38,484 nucleotides of DNA. It comes from an uncultured beta proteobacterium. Lineage in GTDB: Bacteria > Pseudomonadota > Gammaproteobacteria > Burkholderiales > Rhodocyclaceae. A model generated the notes under the pieces. That model ran no database searches. It had not been told where the DNA came from and was given only the letters and a program-made list of their open reading frames with translations. The stretch lies in contig CAISOB010000090.1 of assembly GCA_903886975.1 (NCBI GenBank), positions 1-38,484 of the forward strand, read 5' to 3'. The position numbers and the translations under genes were made by a program. This document shows, in pieces, positions 26,625 through 34,391 of the stretch (the first letter of the stretch is position 1; each line of letters opens with the position of its first letter).

Positions 26625-27407
26625 ATGAATCAGACCAAATCAATCCAGGTACAGGGCAACGCGCTGGGCGGCGGAACGCTGCCGATCATCATCACGCCGC
26701 TCGTCGGCAAGACCCAAGCGGCGCTGCTCGACGAAGTCGCGGCAATCGTTCCGAAGAAGCCCGATCTTCTCGAATGGCGGATCGATTTCTTTGCCGACAT
26801 CGGCGACGCCAAGGCGGTGATTGCCAGCGCGCAAGCCATCCGCAAGGCCGCGAACGGCATCCCGGTGCTGCTGACCCGGCGCAACGTCAGCGAAGGCGGA
26901 AACCCGATCCCGATTGCCGAACCGGCGGTGGTGGCCATGTACATCGCGGCCTGCGAGGCCAAATGCGTCGAGATCATCGACTATGAATTGTCCAACACGC
27001 CGGCCGACCTGCAGCGCTTGCGCGAGGTGTCGAAGGCCAAGGGCGTCGCCATGATCATGTCCTATCACAACTTCCAGATGACCCCGGATGCAGAGACGCT
27101 CGATGGCAAGTTCGCCGCCGCCAGTCGCCTGGGCGCCGACGTCGCCAAGGTAGCGGTGATGCCGAAAAGCGAACAGGACGTACTGGTGCTGCTCGCCGCG
27201 ACCGATCGTGCGCGCCAGGCGATCGACATTCCGCTGATCAGCATGTCGATGGGCGGCGTCGGCTCGTTGTCGCGGATCATCGGCTGGATCTACGGCTCGG
27301 CGGCGACTTTCGCGGTCGGCAAGAGCAGTTCGGCGCCGGGCCAGATTTCAATCGAGGATTTGCGCGTCATGCTGGCGCTGGTTCGCAAATCGGTCACCGG
27401 TCAATGA
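26625..27407 (+). CDS. aroD: Type I 3-dehydroquinate dehydratase
   Basis: This 260-aa Schiff-base TIM barrel interconverts 3-dehydroquinate and 3-dehydroshikimate. Active-site residues known from enterobacterial AroD are all present: Glu50 and Arg52 in LLEWRID, the Arg/Glu pair in TRRNVSEGG, His148 in MSYHNF, the Schiff-base Lys175 in AKVAVMP, the late Arg in SLSRIIG, and SSSAPGQIS. It lies between a TRAP binding protein and dctQM, so the role is catabolic. Many betaproteobacteria use a type II enzyme (AroQ) for biosynthesis, so this type I copy is likely dedicated to uptake of hydroaromatic acids. The reaction is reversible, so it may feed 3-dehydroshikimate into 3-dehydroquinate or the reverse. 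Confidence 0.92.
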   Translation: MNQTKSIQVQGNALGGGTLPIIITPLVGKTQAALLDEVAAIVPKKPDLLEWRIDFFADIGDAKAVIASAQAIRKAANGIPVLLTRRNVSEGGNPIPIAEPAVVAMYIAACEAKCVEIIDYELSNTPADLQRLREVSKAKGVAMIMSYHNFQMTPDAETLDGKFAAASRLGADVAKVAVMPKSEQDVLVLLAATDRARQAIDIPLISMSMGGVGSLSRIIGWIYGSAATFAVGKSSSAPGQISIEDLRVMLALVRKSVTGQ

Positions 27408-27489
27408 AGCGAGAAGCGCCCGCTTCGAAGACGGGACGAACCTCAAGCCACGAATCGTCTGAAACACAACTTATGCGAAGGACCGCATC

Positions 27490-28083
27490 ATGACTCGCCT
27501 GATCGACTGGTATTTCAAAATTCTCAAAGTGATGGTCGTTTTCTTCATCGCATCGATGGTCATCCTGGTATTTACCAACGTCGTCCTGCGTTACGCGTTC
27601 AACTCCGGCATCACCGTTTCGGAAGAACTGGCGCGCTGGGGCTTCGTCTGGCTCACCTATACGGGCGCGATCGTCGCGATGCGCGAGAACACCCACTTGG
27701 GTATGGACTCTTTCATTTCCAGGCTGCCCTTGCTGGGCAAGAAGATCTGCTATATCTCGAGCCACCTGATCATGCTCTGGTGCGTCGTCCTGTTCGGCTA
27801 CGGCAGTTGGGAGCAGTCGGTCATCAATATGGATGTGGAAGGGGCCGCATCCGGTCTTTCCGCCGGCATCTTCTTCTACGGCACGGGCATCTTCTTCAGC
27901 GTGCCGGCATTCTTCATCCTGCTCAAGAATCTCTATCTGATATTCACCGGCCAGTTGAAGGAAGACGATCTGATCGGCATCAGGGAATCGGAGGAAGACA
28001 TGGATGAGGGCAAGCTCGAGGAGCTCCAGAACGAGATGGAGCAGGAATCGGAAAGACTGGCCGCGGCCGGCAAGAATCAATAA
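27490..28083 (+). CDS. TRAP transporter small membrane subunit (DctQ family)
   Basis: This 197-aa protein has four hydrophobic helices (about 10-33, 46-66, 87-108, 130-155) and the DctQ signature FTNVVLRYAFNSGITVSEELARW. It is the small membrane partner of DctM in a TRAP pump. The C-terminal 45 residues form a charged tail (EEDMDEGKLEELQNEMEQESERL), longer than in many DctQ proteins and predicted to be helical or coiled coil in the cytoplasm. It starts 82 nt after aroD with AAGGA upstream and is 11 nt before dctM. Confidence 0.93.
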   Translation: MTRLIDWYFKILKVMVVFFIASMVILVFTNVVLRYAFNSGITVSEELARWGFVWLTYTGAIVAMRENTHLGMDSFISRLPLLGKKICYISSHLIMLWCVVLFGYGSWEQSVINMDVEGAASGLSAGIFFYGTGIFFSVPAFFILLKNLYLIFTGQLKEDDLIGIRESEEDMDEGKLEELQNEMEQESERLAAAGKNQ

Positions 28084-28094
28084 GGGATGACATC

Positions 28095-29375
28095 ATGACC
28101 ATTGCTATTTTTGTCTTTTCGCTGTGCGGCGCCATGGCGCTCGGCATGCCGATCGCGTTCGCGCTGATCGCCTGCGGTGTCGCGCTGATGTTCCACCTGT
28201 CGATGTTCGATACGCAGATCATCGCCCAGAACCTGATCAATGGCGCCGACAGTTTCCCGCTGATGGCCATTCCCTTCTTCATGCTGGCCGGCGGCATCAT
28301 GAATGCCGGCGGCTTGTCGAAGCGTATCATCGCCATCGCCATGACGCTCGTCGGGCATATCCGCGGCGGCCTCGGCTATGTCGTGATTCTGGCTTCGTGC
28401 CTCCTGGCGTCCCTGTCGGGATCGGCGGCGGCAGATGCGGCGGCGATGTCGGCCCTGCTCTTTCCGATGATGGTCAAGTCCGGCTACGACCCGGTGAAAT
28501 CGTCGGGCCTGATCGCCGCGGGCAGTATCATCGGCCCGATGGTGCCGCCCTCGCCCGGTCTGATCGTGTTCGGCGTCACCGCCGGCCTGTCGATCACCAA
28601 GCTGTTCATGGCGGCGATCGTTCCCGGCATCATGATCGCCATCGGCATTGCGGTCGCCTGGTGGTGGGTCACGCGCAAGATGGTTCTCGAAATCCCGCCG
28701 CGCGCCTCGGCCAGGGAAGTGTTCAAGGCCATCCGTGAGGGCCTCTGGGCGCTGGTCATGCCGGCGATTCTCGTCTTCGGACTCAAGTTCGGCATCTTCA
28801 CGCCGACCGAAGCAGGGGTCGTGTGCTCGGCCTATGCCCTGTTTGTCTCGCTGTTCATTTACAAGGACCTCAAGTTCTCGCAAATCTACAGCGTTCTCGC
28901 GGCGGCCGGCCAGACGGCGGCCATCGTGATGTTCCTCGTCGCCGCGGCACTGGTGTCGTCGTGGCTGATCACCATCGCCGAGATCCCGCAGCAGGTCGTC
29001 GACATGCTCAAGCCGTTCATGGGCAGCAAGATCCTGCTGATGATCGCGGTCAACGTGCTGGTGGTTATCGTCGGAACGGCGATGGACATGACGCCGACCA
29101 TTCTGATCCTGACTCCGGTGCTGGTGCCGGTGATCATTGCCGGCGGCGTCGATCCGATCTATTTCGGGGTGATCTTCATCATCAACAATGCCATCGGCCT
29201 CGTTACGCCACCGGTGGGCACGACGCTCAACGTCGTTTGCGGGGTAACCCGGATCAAGATGGACGACATCATCATCGGCGTCTGGCCGTTCATGGTCGCC
29301 CAGTTGATTGTCATGACGCTGCTGATCATCTTCCCCGACCTCGTTCTCGTGCCCATGCACTGGTTCATGGCTTAG
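28095..29375 (+). CDS. TRAP transporter large membrane subunit (DctM family)
   Basis: This 426-aa polytopic protein with about 12 helices carries substrate with sodium or proton drive. Family features include PLMAIPFFMLAGGIMNAGG, GSAAADAAAMSALLFPMM, IGPMVPPSPGLIVFG, FGIFTPTEAGVV and, near the C-terminus, NNAIGLVTPPVGTTLNVV. It is 11 nt after dctQ. The window has two binding proteins and only this DctQM pair, so the pair may serve both. A hairpin follows the stop codon. Confidence 0.95.
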   Translation: MTIAIFVFSLCGAMALGMPIAFALIACGVALMFHLSMFDTQIIAQNLINGADSFPLMAIPFFMLAGGIMNAGGLSKRIIAIAMTLVGHIRGGLGYVVILASCLLASLSGSAAADAAAMSALLFPMMVKSGYDPVKSSGLIAAGSIIGPMVPPSPGLIVFGVTAGLSITKLFMAAIVPGIMIAIGIAVAWWWVTRKMVLEIPPRASAREVFKAIREGLWALVMPAILVFGLKFGIFTPTEAGVVCSAYALFVSLFIYKDLKFSQIYSVLAAAGQTAAIVMFLVAAALVSSWLITIAEIPQQVVDMLKPFMGSKILLMIAVNVLVVIVGTAMDMTPTILILTPVLVPVIIAGGVDPIYFGVIFIINNAIGLVTPPVGTTLNVVCGVTRIKMDDIIIGVWPFMVAQLIVMTLLIIFPDLVLVPMHWFMA

Positions 29376-29386
29376 TACGGGCGACA

Positions 29387-29416
29387 ATGCCAAACGTCGC
29401 TATCGGCGTTTGGCAT
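29387..29416 (+). terminator. Hairpin after dctM
   Basis: The perfect inverted repeat ATGCCAAACG-N10-CGTTTGGCAT begins 12 nt after the dctM stop. No T-run follows, so it may stabilise the mRNA 3' end or act with Rho. Confidence 0.5.
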
Positions 29417-29601
29417 CCAGCGCTTGCTGTTCAAGATTATTCCAGCCTATGTCGGGTTTTTCGGATATGCCTCCTCGACGCCGCACGAGCTTCGTCCGAT
29501 GGCGAGGCGGAGCCACTGAGAAATATCCCAAATGGATTTTTGCGAAGCGCGCAGCGAAGTTGGAACGGCGACGTAGCGGACGAACCTATGCTTTTGAATG
29601 C

Positions 29602-29637
29602 GCGCGATTAACGGCCACAAAGGATTGTTAATCGCGC
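29602..29637. promoter_or_regulatory. Perfect 11-bp inverted repeat upstream of the aldehyde dehydrogenase operon
   Basis: GCGCGATTAAC and GTTAATCGCGC are separated by 14 nt. The arms are AT-rich in the middle and GC-rich outside. This could be an operator for a dimeric regulator with two half-sites, or an RNA hairpin in the leader. It is 237 nt upstream of the ATG. Confidence 0.5.
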
Positions 29638-29874
29638 AGATGTGGGGCCCAGCGGTCGATTTTCGCTCAACGGAGCCTATGATGTTGATAGTCGCAAAGC
29701 GCCGTTCTGTCAGGCGGCGCACGAGGTCAAGCTCGTTGCGAAGAACGCTAGACGGGAAGCAATTGCGGTCGCGTTCGAGATTCTGAATTTAGTTGGTGGG
29801 CTTGTTAAGAGCGCCTTGCCTGACTCATAACAGGCGGTGCTTTTTAAGTTAATTTTGACAAAAAAGGAAATGAG

Positions 29875-31368
29875 ATGAGCAGACAAAACAACATGCCGGA
29901 GCGTTATGCTGAACTGAAGCTGACCCCGGAGCAGATCAGCGAAATCGAAGAAACCTTCGCGCGCGCGGATAAAGCGCAGCACGAATTCGAGACCTGGAGC
30001 CAGGAAGCGATCGATCGCACGATCCAGTCGGTCGCTCAAATCGTCGCCAACTCCAAGACCTTTCACGAACTCGTCGAACTCGGCATCCAGGAAAGCGATT
30101 TCGGCGATCCGATCAGCCGCGAAGCCAAGCGCTTCAAGATCCGCGGCATCCTGCGCGACTGCCTGAGAGAAAAATCCGTCGGTATCGTCGAGGAAATCCC
30201 CGAGAAGCGCATCGTCAAGTACGCAAAGCCCGTTGGCGTCATCGGCTGCATCATCCCGGCCACCAACCCGGATCTGACCCCCGCCGGCAATGCCATTTAT
30301 GCCATCAAGGCGAGAAACGCCATCATCTTCTCGCCGCACCCGCGTACCCTGAAGACCAGTCGCAAGACGATCGAACTGATGCGCGAAGGACTGAAGCGCG
30401 TCGGCGCCCCCGAGGACCTCGTGCAGATTCTCGGTTACAAGGCCAAGATCAACAAAGGCTACTCGGAAGCGCTGATGACCAAGGTCGACCTGATCATCGC
30501 CACCGGCGGCCAGGGCGTCGTGCGTCGCGCCTACATGTCGGGCACGCCGGCCTATGCGGTCGGCGCCGGCAACGCGACGATGATCTGGGACGAAACCGCG
30601 GTACAGGACCTCAACAAGGCCGCGTTCAACACCATGCGCTCGAAGACCTCCGACTTCGGTTCGGGCTGCTCGGCCGACGGCAACATCGTCATTCACGAAA
30701 GCATTTATGACGCCGCGTTGAAAGAACTGGTGGCGGTCGGCGGTTACATGCTGTCCGCGTCAGAGCAGGAAGCGATGCGCAAGGTCATGTGGGACGACGA
30801 ATGCCACCGTCTGCCCGATACGGTGGCGCTCTCGCCGCAGGCCATGGCCAAGGCCGCCGGATTCTCGATTCCGGACGACCGCAAGTTCCTGATCGCCTCG
30901 CATAACACCGGCATTTTCAAGCCGACGCTCGAAGGCATCTGGTGCTTCGAGAAGCTGACGACGCTGCTCGCCGTGCATCAGTACAAGGGCGAATTCCAGA
31001 ACGCGATCGACACCATCATGGCGATCCACGCGGTCGGCGGCATCGGCCATTCGGTCGGCATTTTCTCCTTCGACGAGAGCCATATCCATCGCCTGGCGAT
31101 GGTCGCCCGCGTTGGCCGCATTATGGTTCGCCAGGCGCAATCGAAGGCCAATGCCGGCAGCGTCAACAACGGCATGCCGATGACTTCGTCAATCGGTTGC
31201 GGCAGCTGGGCCGGAAATGCGACCTGCGAGAACATTCACCTCAAGCATTACATGAACCTGACCTGGGTTTCCAAGGAGTTCGACAAGCCCGACTCGGTCT
31301 CGGACGCCGAACTGTTCGGTGAATTCTATGATGCGGAACTCGAGAAGATCCAGTACTCGCCGTTCTGA
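29875..31368 (+). CDS. CoA-acylating aldehyde dehydrogenase (SauS-like family)
   Basis: This 497-aa member of the acylating aldehyde dehydrogenase group converts an aldehyde, CoA and NAD(P)+ to acyl-CoA. The catalytic Cys265 lies in SDFGSGCSADGNIV. The segment PVGVIGCIIPATNPDLTPAGNAIYAIKARNAII is the conserved nucleotide-side motif of acylating enzymes such as those acting on acetaldehyde, succinic semialdehyde or sulfoacetaldehyde. SauS, the sulfoacetaldehyde enzyme, is the closest named relative that I recall, but no sulfonate gene lies next to it. It is the first gene of the operon that continues with an HMG-CoA-lyase-like and a ThDP enzyme. I infer that it acts on a ring-opening semialdehyde. 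Confidence 0.88.
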   Translation: MSRQNNMPERYAELKLTPEQISEIEETFARADKAQHEFETWSQEAIDRTIQSVAQIVANSKTFHELVELGIQESDFGDPISREAKRFKIRGILRDCLREKSVGIVEEIPEKRIVKYAKPVGVIGCIIPATNPDLTPAGNAIYAIKARNAIIFSPHPRTLKTSRKTIELMREGLKRVGAPEDLVQILGYKAKINKGYSEALMTKVDLIIATGGQGVVRRAYMSGTPAYAVGAGNATMIWDETAVQDLNKAAFNTMRSKTSDFGSGCSADGNIVIHESIYDAALKELVAVGGYMLSASEQEAMRKVMWDDECHRLPDTVALSPQAMAKAAGFSIPDDRKFLIASHNTGIFKPTLEGIWCFEKLTTLLAVHQYKGEFQNAIDTIMAIHAVGGIGHSVGIFSFDESHIHRLAMVARVGRIMVRQAQSKANAGSVNNGMPMTSSIGCGSWAGNATCENIHLKHYMNLTWVSKEFDKPDSVSDAELFGEFYDAELEKIQYSPF

Positions 31369-31374
31369 GAGATT

Positions 31375-31444
31375 CGTCATTCCGGCGAACGCCGGAATCC
31401 AGTGAAGGCGACGAACTGGACACCGGCGTTCGCCGGTGTGACGA
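31375..31444. repeat. REP-type palindromic repeat (copy 2)
   Basis: Two adjacent hairpins, CATTCCGGCG-AAC-GCCGGAAT and ACACCGGCG-TTC-GCCGGTGT, start 6 nt after the aldehyde dehydrogenase stop and fill most of the gap to the next gene. It belongs to the same family as 10844-10918 and 32441-32510. Confidence 0.8.
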
Positions 31445-31471
31445 CCTGCTAGATGTGAAAGGATGATGAAG

Positions 31472-32425
31472 ATGAGCAACTCGATCCCGGCGTGGCCGGC
31501 CAAAGTCACAATCTGTGAAGTGGGCCTGCGCGACGGCCTGCAGAACGAGAAGGCGATACCCAGCGTCGAACAGAAATTGCAGTTGCTCAATGCCGTCGTC
31601 GATTCGGGCGTGCGGATCATCGAGGTCGGCGCTTTCGTGCACCCCAAGGCCGTGCCGCAAATGGCCGACACCGATGCCCTGTGCCGGGCGATGACGAAAG
31701 TCGACGGCGTCGAGTACCGGGCGCTGGTGCCGAACATCAAGGGCGTGCAGCGCGCTTTCGACGCCGGCCTGACCAAGGCCAAGCTGACCGTCTCGGCCAG
31801 CGAAGCACACTGCCTCGCCAATTTCAACAGCACGCCGGTCAAGATGGTCGAGGGCTTTGCCGACTGCGTCGAGTTTGCCGCCAAGAACAACATGACGCTG
31901 TCGGGTGCGATATCGACGTCCTTCGGTTGCCCGTTCATCGGCAAGGTGCCGGTCGAGATGGTCGAGAACGCGGTGAGGAGCTTCGTCAAACTCGGCATCA
32001 CCGAACTGTCGCTCTCCGACACCACCGGCATGGCCAATCCGCGCCAGGTTTTCGAACTCGGCAGCTACATGATCAAGACCTTCCCGCAAGTGCAGTGGGT
32101 CATGCACTTCCACAACACGCGCGACATGGCGCTGGCCAACATCGTTTCCGGCATTCAGGCCGGCGTGCGCCTGTTCGACGGCGCATTCGCCGGTCTCGGC
32201 GGCTGCCCGTTCGCACCCGGCGCTTCCGGCAACGTGGCCAGCGAAGATGTCATCCACATGCTGCATGAAATGGGCATAGACACCGGCATCGACCTGCTCA
32301 AAGCCATGGCCACGGCGCGTCTGGCCGCCCAGTTCGTCGGTCACGAAGCCGCTAGCGCCGTGCTCAAGGCCGGCCGCTGCGAAGACCTGGTCAAGGAAAA
32401 AGCAAAGGCACAGAACAACAGCTAG
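31472..32425 (+). CDS. HMG-CoA lyase-like DRE-TIM metallolyase
   Basis: This 317-aa enzyme of the HMG-CoA lyase family performs retro-Claisen cleavage of a 3-hydroxy-3-substituted acyl-CoA to release acetyl-CoA. The divalent-metal ligands are all visible: Asp in VGLRDGLQNE, the two His in MHFHNT, and Asn in the signature GLGGCPFAPGASGN, which also carries the active Cys. IEVGAFVHPK and MADTDAL are also family motifs. The family HFHDTYG is HFHNTRD here, a change near the substrate. Homocitrate synthase shares the same superfamily. I chose the ATG at 31472, 8 nt after AAAGGA; two ATGs upstream (31463, 31466) overlap that site. It is flanked by REP repeats on both sides. Confidence 0.9.
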   Translation: MSNSIPAWPAKVTICEVGLRDGLQNEKAIPSVEQKLQLLNAVVDSGVRIIEVGAFVHPKAVPQMADTDALCRAMTKVDGVEYRALVPNIKGVQRAFDAGLTKAKLTVSASEAHCLANFNSTPVKMVEGFADCVEFAAKNNMTLSGAISTSFGCPFIGKVPVEMVENAVRSFVKLGITELSLSDTTGMANPRQVFELGSYMIKTFPQVQWVMHFHNTRDMALANIVSGIQAGVRLFDGAFAGLGGCPFAPGASGNVASEDVIHMLHEMGIDTGIDLLKAMATARLAAQFVGHEAASAVLKAGRCEDLVKEKAKAQNNS

Positions 32426-32440
32426 GGGAAACTGATTGCG

Positions 32441-32510
32441 CCGTCATACCGGCGAAAGCCAGTGTCCAGTTCGTTGCCGTTACTGGATTCCGGCTTTTGC
32501 CGGAATGACG
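32441..32510. repeat. REP-type palindromic repeat (copy 3)
   Basis: A degenerate hairpin (CATACCGGCG-AAA-GCCAGTGT) and an intact one (ATTCCGGC-TTTT-GCCGGAAT) are followed by GACG. The repeat lies 15 nt after the lyase stop and 30 nt before the ThDP gene. An open frame runs through it into the ThDP gene but is not coding. Confidence 0.8.
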
Positions 32511-32540
32511 AATTTGATTCGATCACTTAAGGAGTTTGCG

Positions 32541-34310
32541 ATGAAAGACCTGATATCCAACCAGCTGGTGAAATACCTTGAAGCGCGCGGCGTCGAGCAT
32601 ATCTTCGGCCTGTGCGGCCACACCAATATCGCCTTCCTGTCGGCGCTTTCAAAGAGCAAGAAGATCCGCTTCATCAACACCCGGCACGAACAGATCGCCG
32701 CGCACGCCGCCGACGGCTATGCCCGCGCCACCAAGAAAGCCTCGGTCCTTCTGACGCACCTCTCGCCGGGCCTGACCAATGCCGCGACCGGCGTGGCCAA
32801 TGCCTCGCTCGATTCGATCCCGATGGTGGTGATCGCCGGCGACGTTCCGACGCACTACTTCGGCAAGCACCCGCACCAGGAAGTCAACCTGCACGCCGAT
32901 GCGTCGCAATGCGAGATCTATCGCCCGTTCTGCAAGCGCGTCTGGCGCGTCGACTCGCCGCACCTCTTCCCCGAGATCCTCGAGAAAGCCTTCACCCTCG
33001 CCGAATCCGGCCGTCCGGGCCCGGTGCTGATCGACGTCCCGATGGACATCTTCTCCAAGGAAGTCGACACCGCGCTGTTCGCCCGCGTGCTGAGGAACAC
33101 CCGCAAGCTCGCCAAGCCTTCGCTCGACGAGGAAACCGCCGAGAAGATCGTCAAGCAGCTGCTTGCCGCCAAGACCCCGCTGCTCTACGTCGGTGGCGGC
33201 ATCATGCTCGCCGACTGCATGACCGAGCTGCGCGAACTTGCCGAACACCTGCAATTGCCGGTCGCCCACACGCTGATGGGCAAGGGCGCGATGGCCGACG
33301 ACAACCCGCTGGTGCTTGGCATGACCGGTTTCTGGGGAACGAAGTTCATCAACGACAAGTGCAAGGGCGCCGACTGGATTCTCGCACTGGGCACGCGTTT
33401 CTCGGAAGCCGACTGCAGCTCGTGGGAAGACCCCTACACCTTCAACTTCCCGCCGACCCAGCTGATTCACATCGACATCGACCCCTCCGAGATCGGCCGC
33501 AACTACCCGGCCGCCATCGGCGCCGTCGCCGATCTGAAATCGGCCTTGAAATCGCTCCTGCGCATCGCCAAGAAACTTGTCCCCGCCGGCATCAAGCGGC
33601 CGCAGCTGATTGCCGAGATCGCCGCCAACCGCGCCACTTTCATCGCCAGCAACAAGGAAGGCATCGAGAGCGACGCGTGGCCGATGCGTCCGGAGCGCAT
33701 CCTCGCCGATCTGCGCACGGTGCTGCCGCGCAATTCAATCATCTGCACCGACGTGGGCTGGAACAAGAACGGCCTCGCCCAGCAATACCCGGTCTATGAG
33801 CCGGGCAGCGTGTTCACCCCGGGCGGTTTCGCAACGATGGGCTTCGGTTCGCCGGCCGCGCTCGGCGCCAAGGTTGCGTTGCCCGATCGCGTCGTTGTCG
33901 CACTCGTCGGCGACGGCGGCTTCGGCCAGAACCCGGCGGCGCTCGCCACCGCTTTCGAATCGGACATCCCGGTCGTCTGGGTAATCATGAACAACCATGC
34001 TTTCGGCACCATCGCCGGACTCGAGCTTGCGCACTACGGAACGACTTTCGGCACGGTGTTCGAGAAGGACGGCGTGTCCTATTCCCCCGACTTCGCCGTC
34101 ATTGCGCGTGGCTACGGCATCGAAGGGGTCAAGGTCGAATCGGCTGCCGGTTTCAAGCCGGCGCTCGAAGCGGCGATCAAAGCCGGCAAGCCCTGCGTCA
34201 TCGACGTCTACATGGTGAACGTGCCGACCCCGACGGCCGGCCACTGGAACATCATGGACATCTACTCGCCCGGCAAGAAGGTCCATCACGTGGCGACCCC
34301 GGTGGCCTGA
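32541..34310 (+). CDS. ThDP-dependent enzyme of the acetolactate synthase/diketone hydrolase family
   Basis: The 589-aa protein has the three-domain layout of acetolactate synthase relatives. The catalytic Glu50 in NTRHEQIAAHAADGYA activates ThDP; the diphosphate motif is GDGGFGQNP...MNNHAFG (about 455-482). The N-terminal active-site loop reads IFGLCGHTN (His27), where acetolactate synthases have FGYPGG. As I recall, cyclohexane-1,2-dione hydrolase has GFIGHTS with an active-site His28, and IolD has FGHGN, both ring-opening diketone hydrolases. Length is also close to the former (about 589). I therefore favour ring-opening of a cyclic dione, but a decarboxylase or carboligase remains possible. 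Xsc is unlikely from the N-terminus. The ATG at 32541 has AAGGAG at 6 nt; the upstream open frame is REP repeat. Confidence 0.85.
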   Translation: MKDLISNQLVKYLEARGVEHIFGLCGHTNIAFLSALSKSKKIRFINTRHEQIAAHAADGYARATKKASVLLTHLSPGLTNAATGVANASLDSIPMVVIAGDVPTHYFGKHPHQEVNLHADASQCEIYRPFCKRVWRVDSPHLFPEILEKAFTLAESGRPGPVLIDVPMDIFSKEVDTALFARVLRNTRKLAKPSLDEETAEKIVKQLLAAKTPLLYVGGGIMLADCMTELRELAEHLQLPVAHTLMGKGAMADDNPLVLGMTGFWGTKFINDKCKGADWILALGTRFSEADCSSWEDPYTFNFPPTQLIHIDIDPSEIGRNYPAAIGAVADLKSALKSLLRIAKKLVPAGIKRPQLIAEIAANRATFIASNKEGIESDAWPMRPERILADLRTVLPRNSIICTDVGWNKNGLAQQYPVYEPGSVFTPGGFATMGFGSPAALGAKVALPDRVVVALVGDGGFGQNPAALATAFESDIPVVWVIMNNHAFGTIAGLELAHYGTTFGTVFEKDGVSYSPDFAVIARGYGIEGVKVESAAGFKPALEAAIKAGKPCVIDVYMVNVPTPTAGHWNIMDIYSPGKKVHHVATPVA

Positions 34311-34341
34311 ACCCGATCATCACCAATTGACCGATCGCATC

Positions 34342-34371
34342 GCGACCGCGCTTCGCAGGAAGCGCGGTCGC
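34342..34371 (+). other. Perfect 13-bp stem hairpin between the ThDP and TIM-barrel genes
   Basis: GCGACCGCGCTTC and GAAGCGCGGTCGC are separated by a GCAG loop. It lies 31 nt after the stop codon and 11 nt before the AGGAGG ribosome site of the next gene. No U-tract follows. It may be a stability or processing element inside the operon. Confidence 0.75.
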
Positions 34372-34391
34372 AACCCACCCCAGGAGGGAGC

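Larger units (their letters stand above)
29376..29874. other. Intergenic region between dctM and the aldehyde dehydrogenase operon
   Basis: This 499-bp stretch contains a hairpin right after dctM (29387-29416) and a perfect 11-bp inverted repeat (29602-29637). Short frames on both strands lack ribosome sites and known domains; some could be relics of a lost gene but I cannot name one. The ribosome site of the next gene is AAAGGA around 29863-29868. A TTGACA at 29855-29860 is too close to the start to act as its -35. Confidence 0.45.

Noticed and set aside
28077..29393. Open frame of 438 codons opposite dctM
   Set aside because: The sequence is low-complexity, rich in His, Asp and Arg, and is the shadow of a full DctM protein with known motifs.
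29410..29830. Possible pseudogene or transposase relic before the aldehyde dehydrogenase gene
   Set aside because: Several short frames exist on both strands, but none shows a motif, ribosome site or a second broken piece that I can recognise.
29855..29860. Consensus -35 TTGACA just before the aldehyde dehydrogenase gene
   Set aside because: It is only 15 nt from the ATG, so a -10 at the right distance would lie inside the gene; no matching -10 supports it.
31375..32510. CRISPR-like array from repeated palindromes
   Set aside because: Only two units about 1 kb apart with a gene between them, and they match a dispersed REP family with a third copy at 10844.
32436..32540. In-frame N-terminal extension of the ThDP enzyme
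   Set aside because: The extension is translation of a REP repeat (WIPAFAGMT type sequence), and the ATG at 32541 has a strong ribosome site.
29875..34310. Sulfoacetaldehyde (taurine or isethionate) degradation module because of a SauS-like dehydrogenase and a ThDP enzyme
   Set aside because: The N-terminus of the ThDP enzyme does not look like Xsc, no phosphotransacetylase or sulfonate transporter is present, and the neighbours are AroE-like, AroD and TRAP genes.
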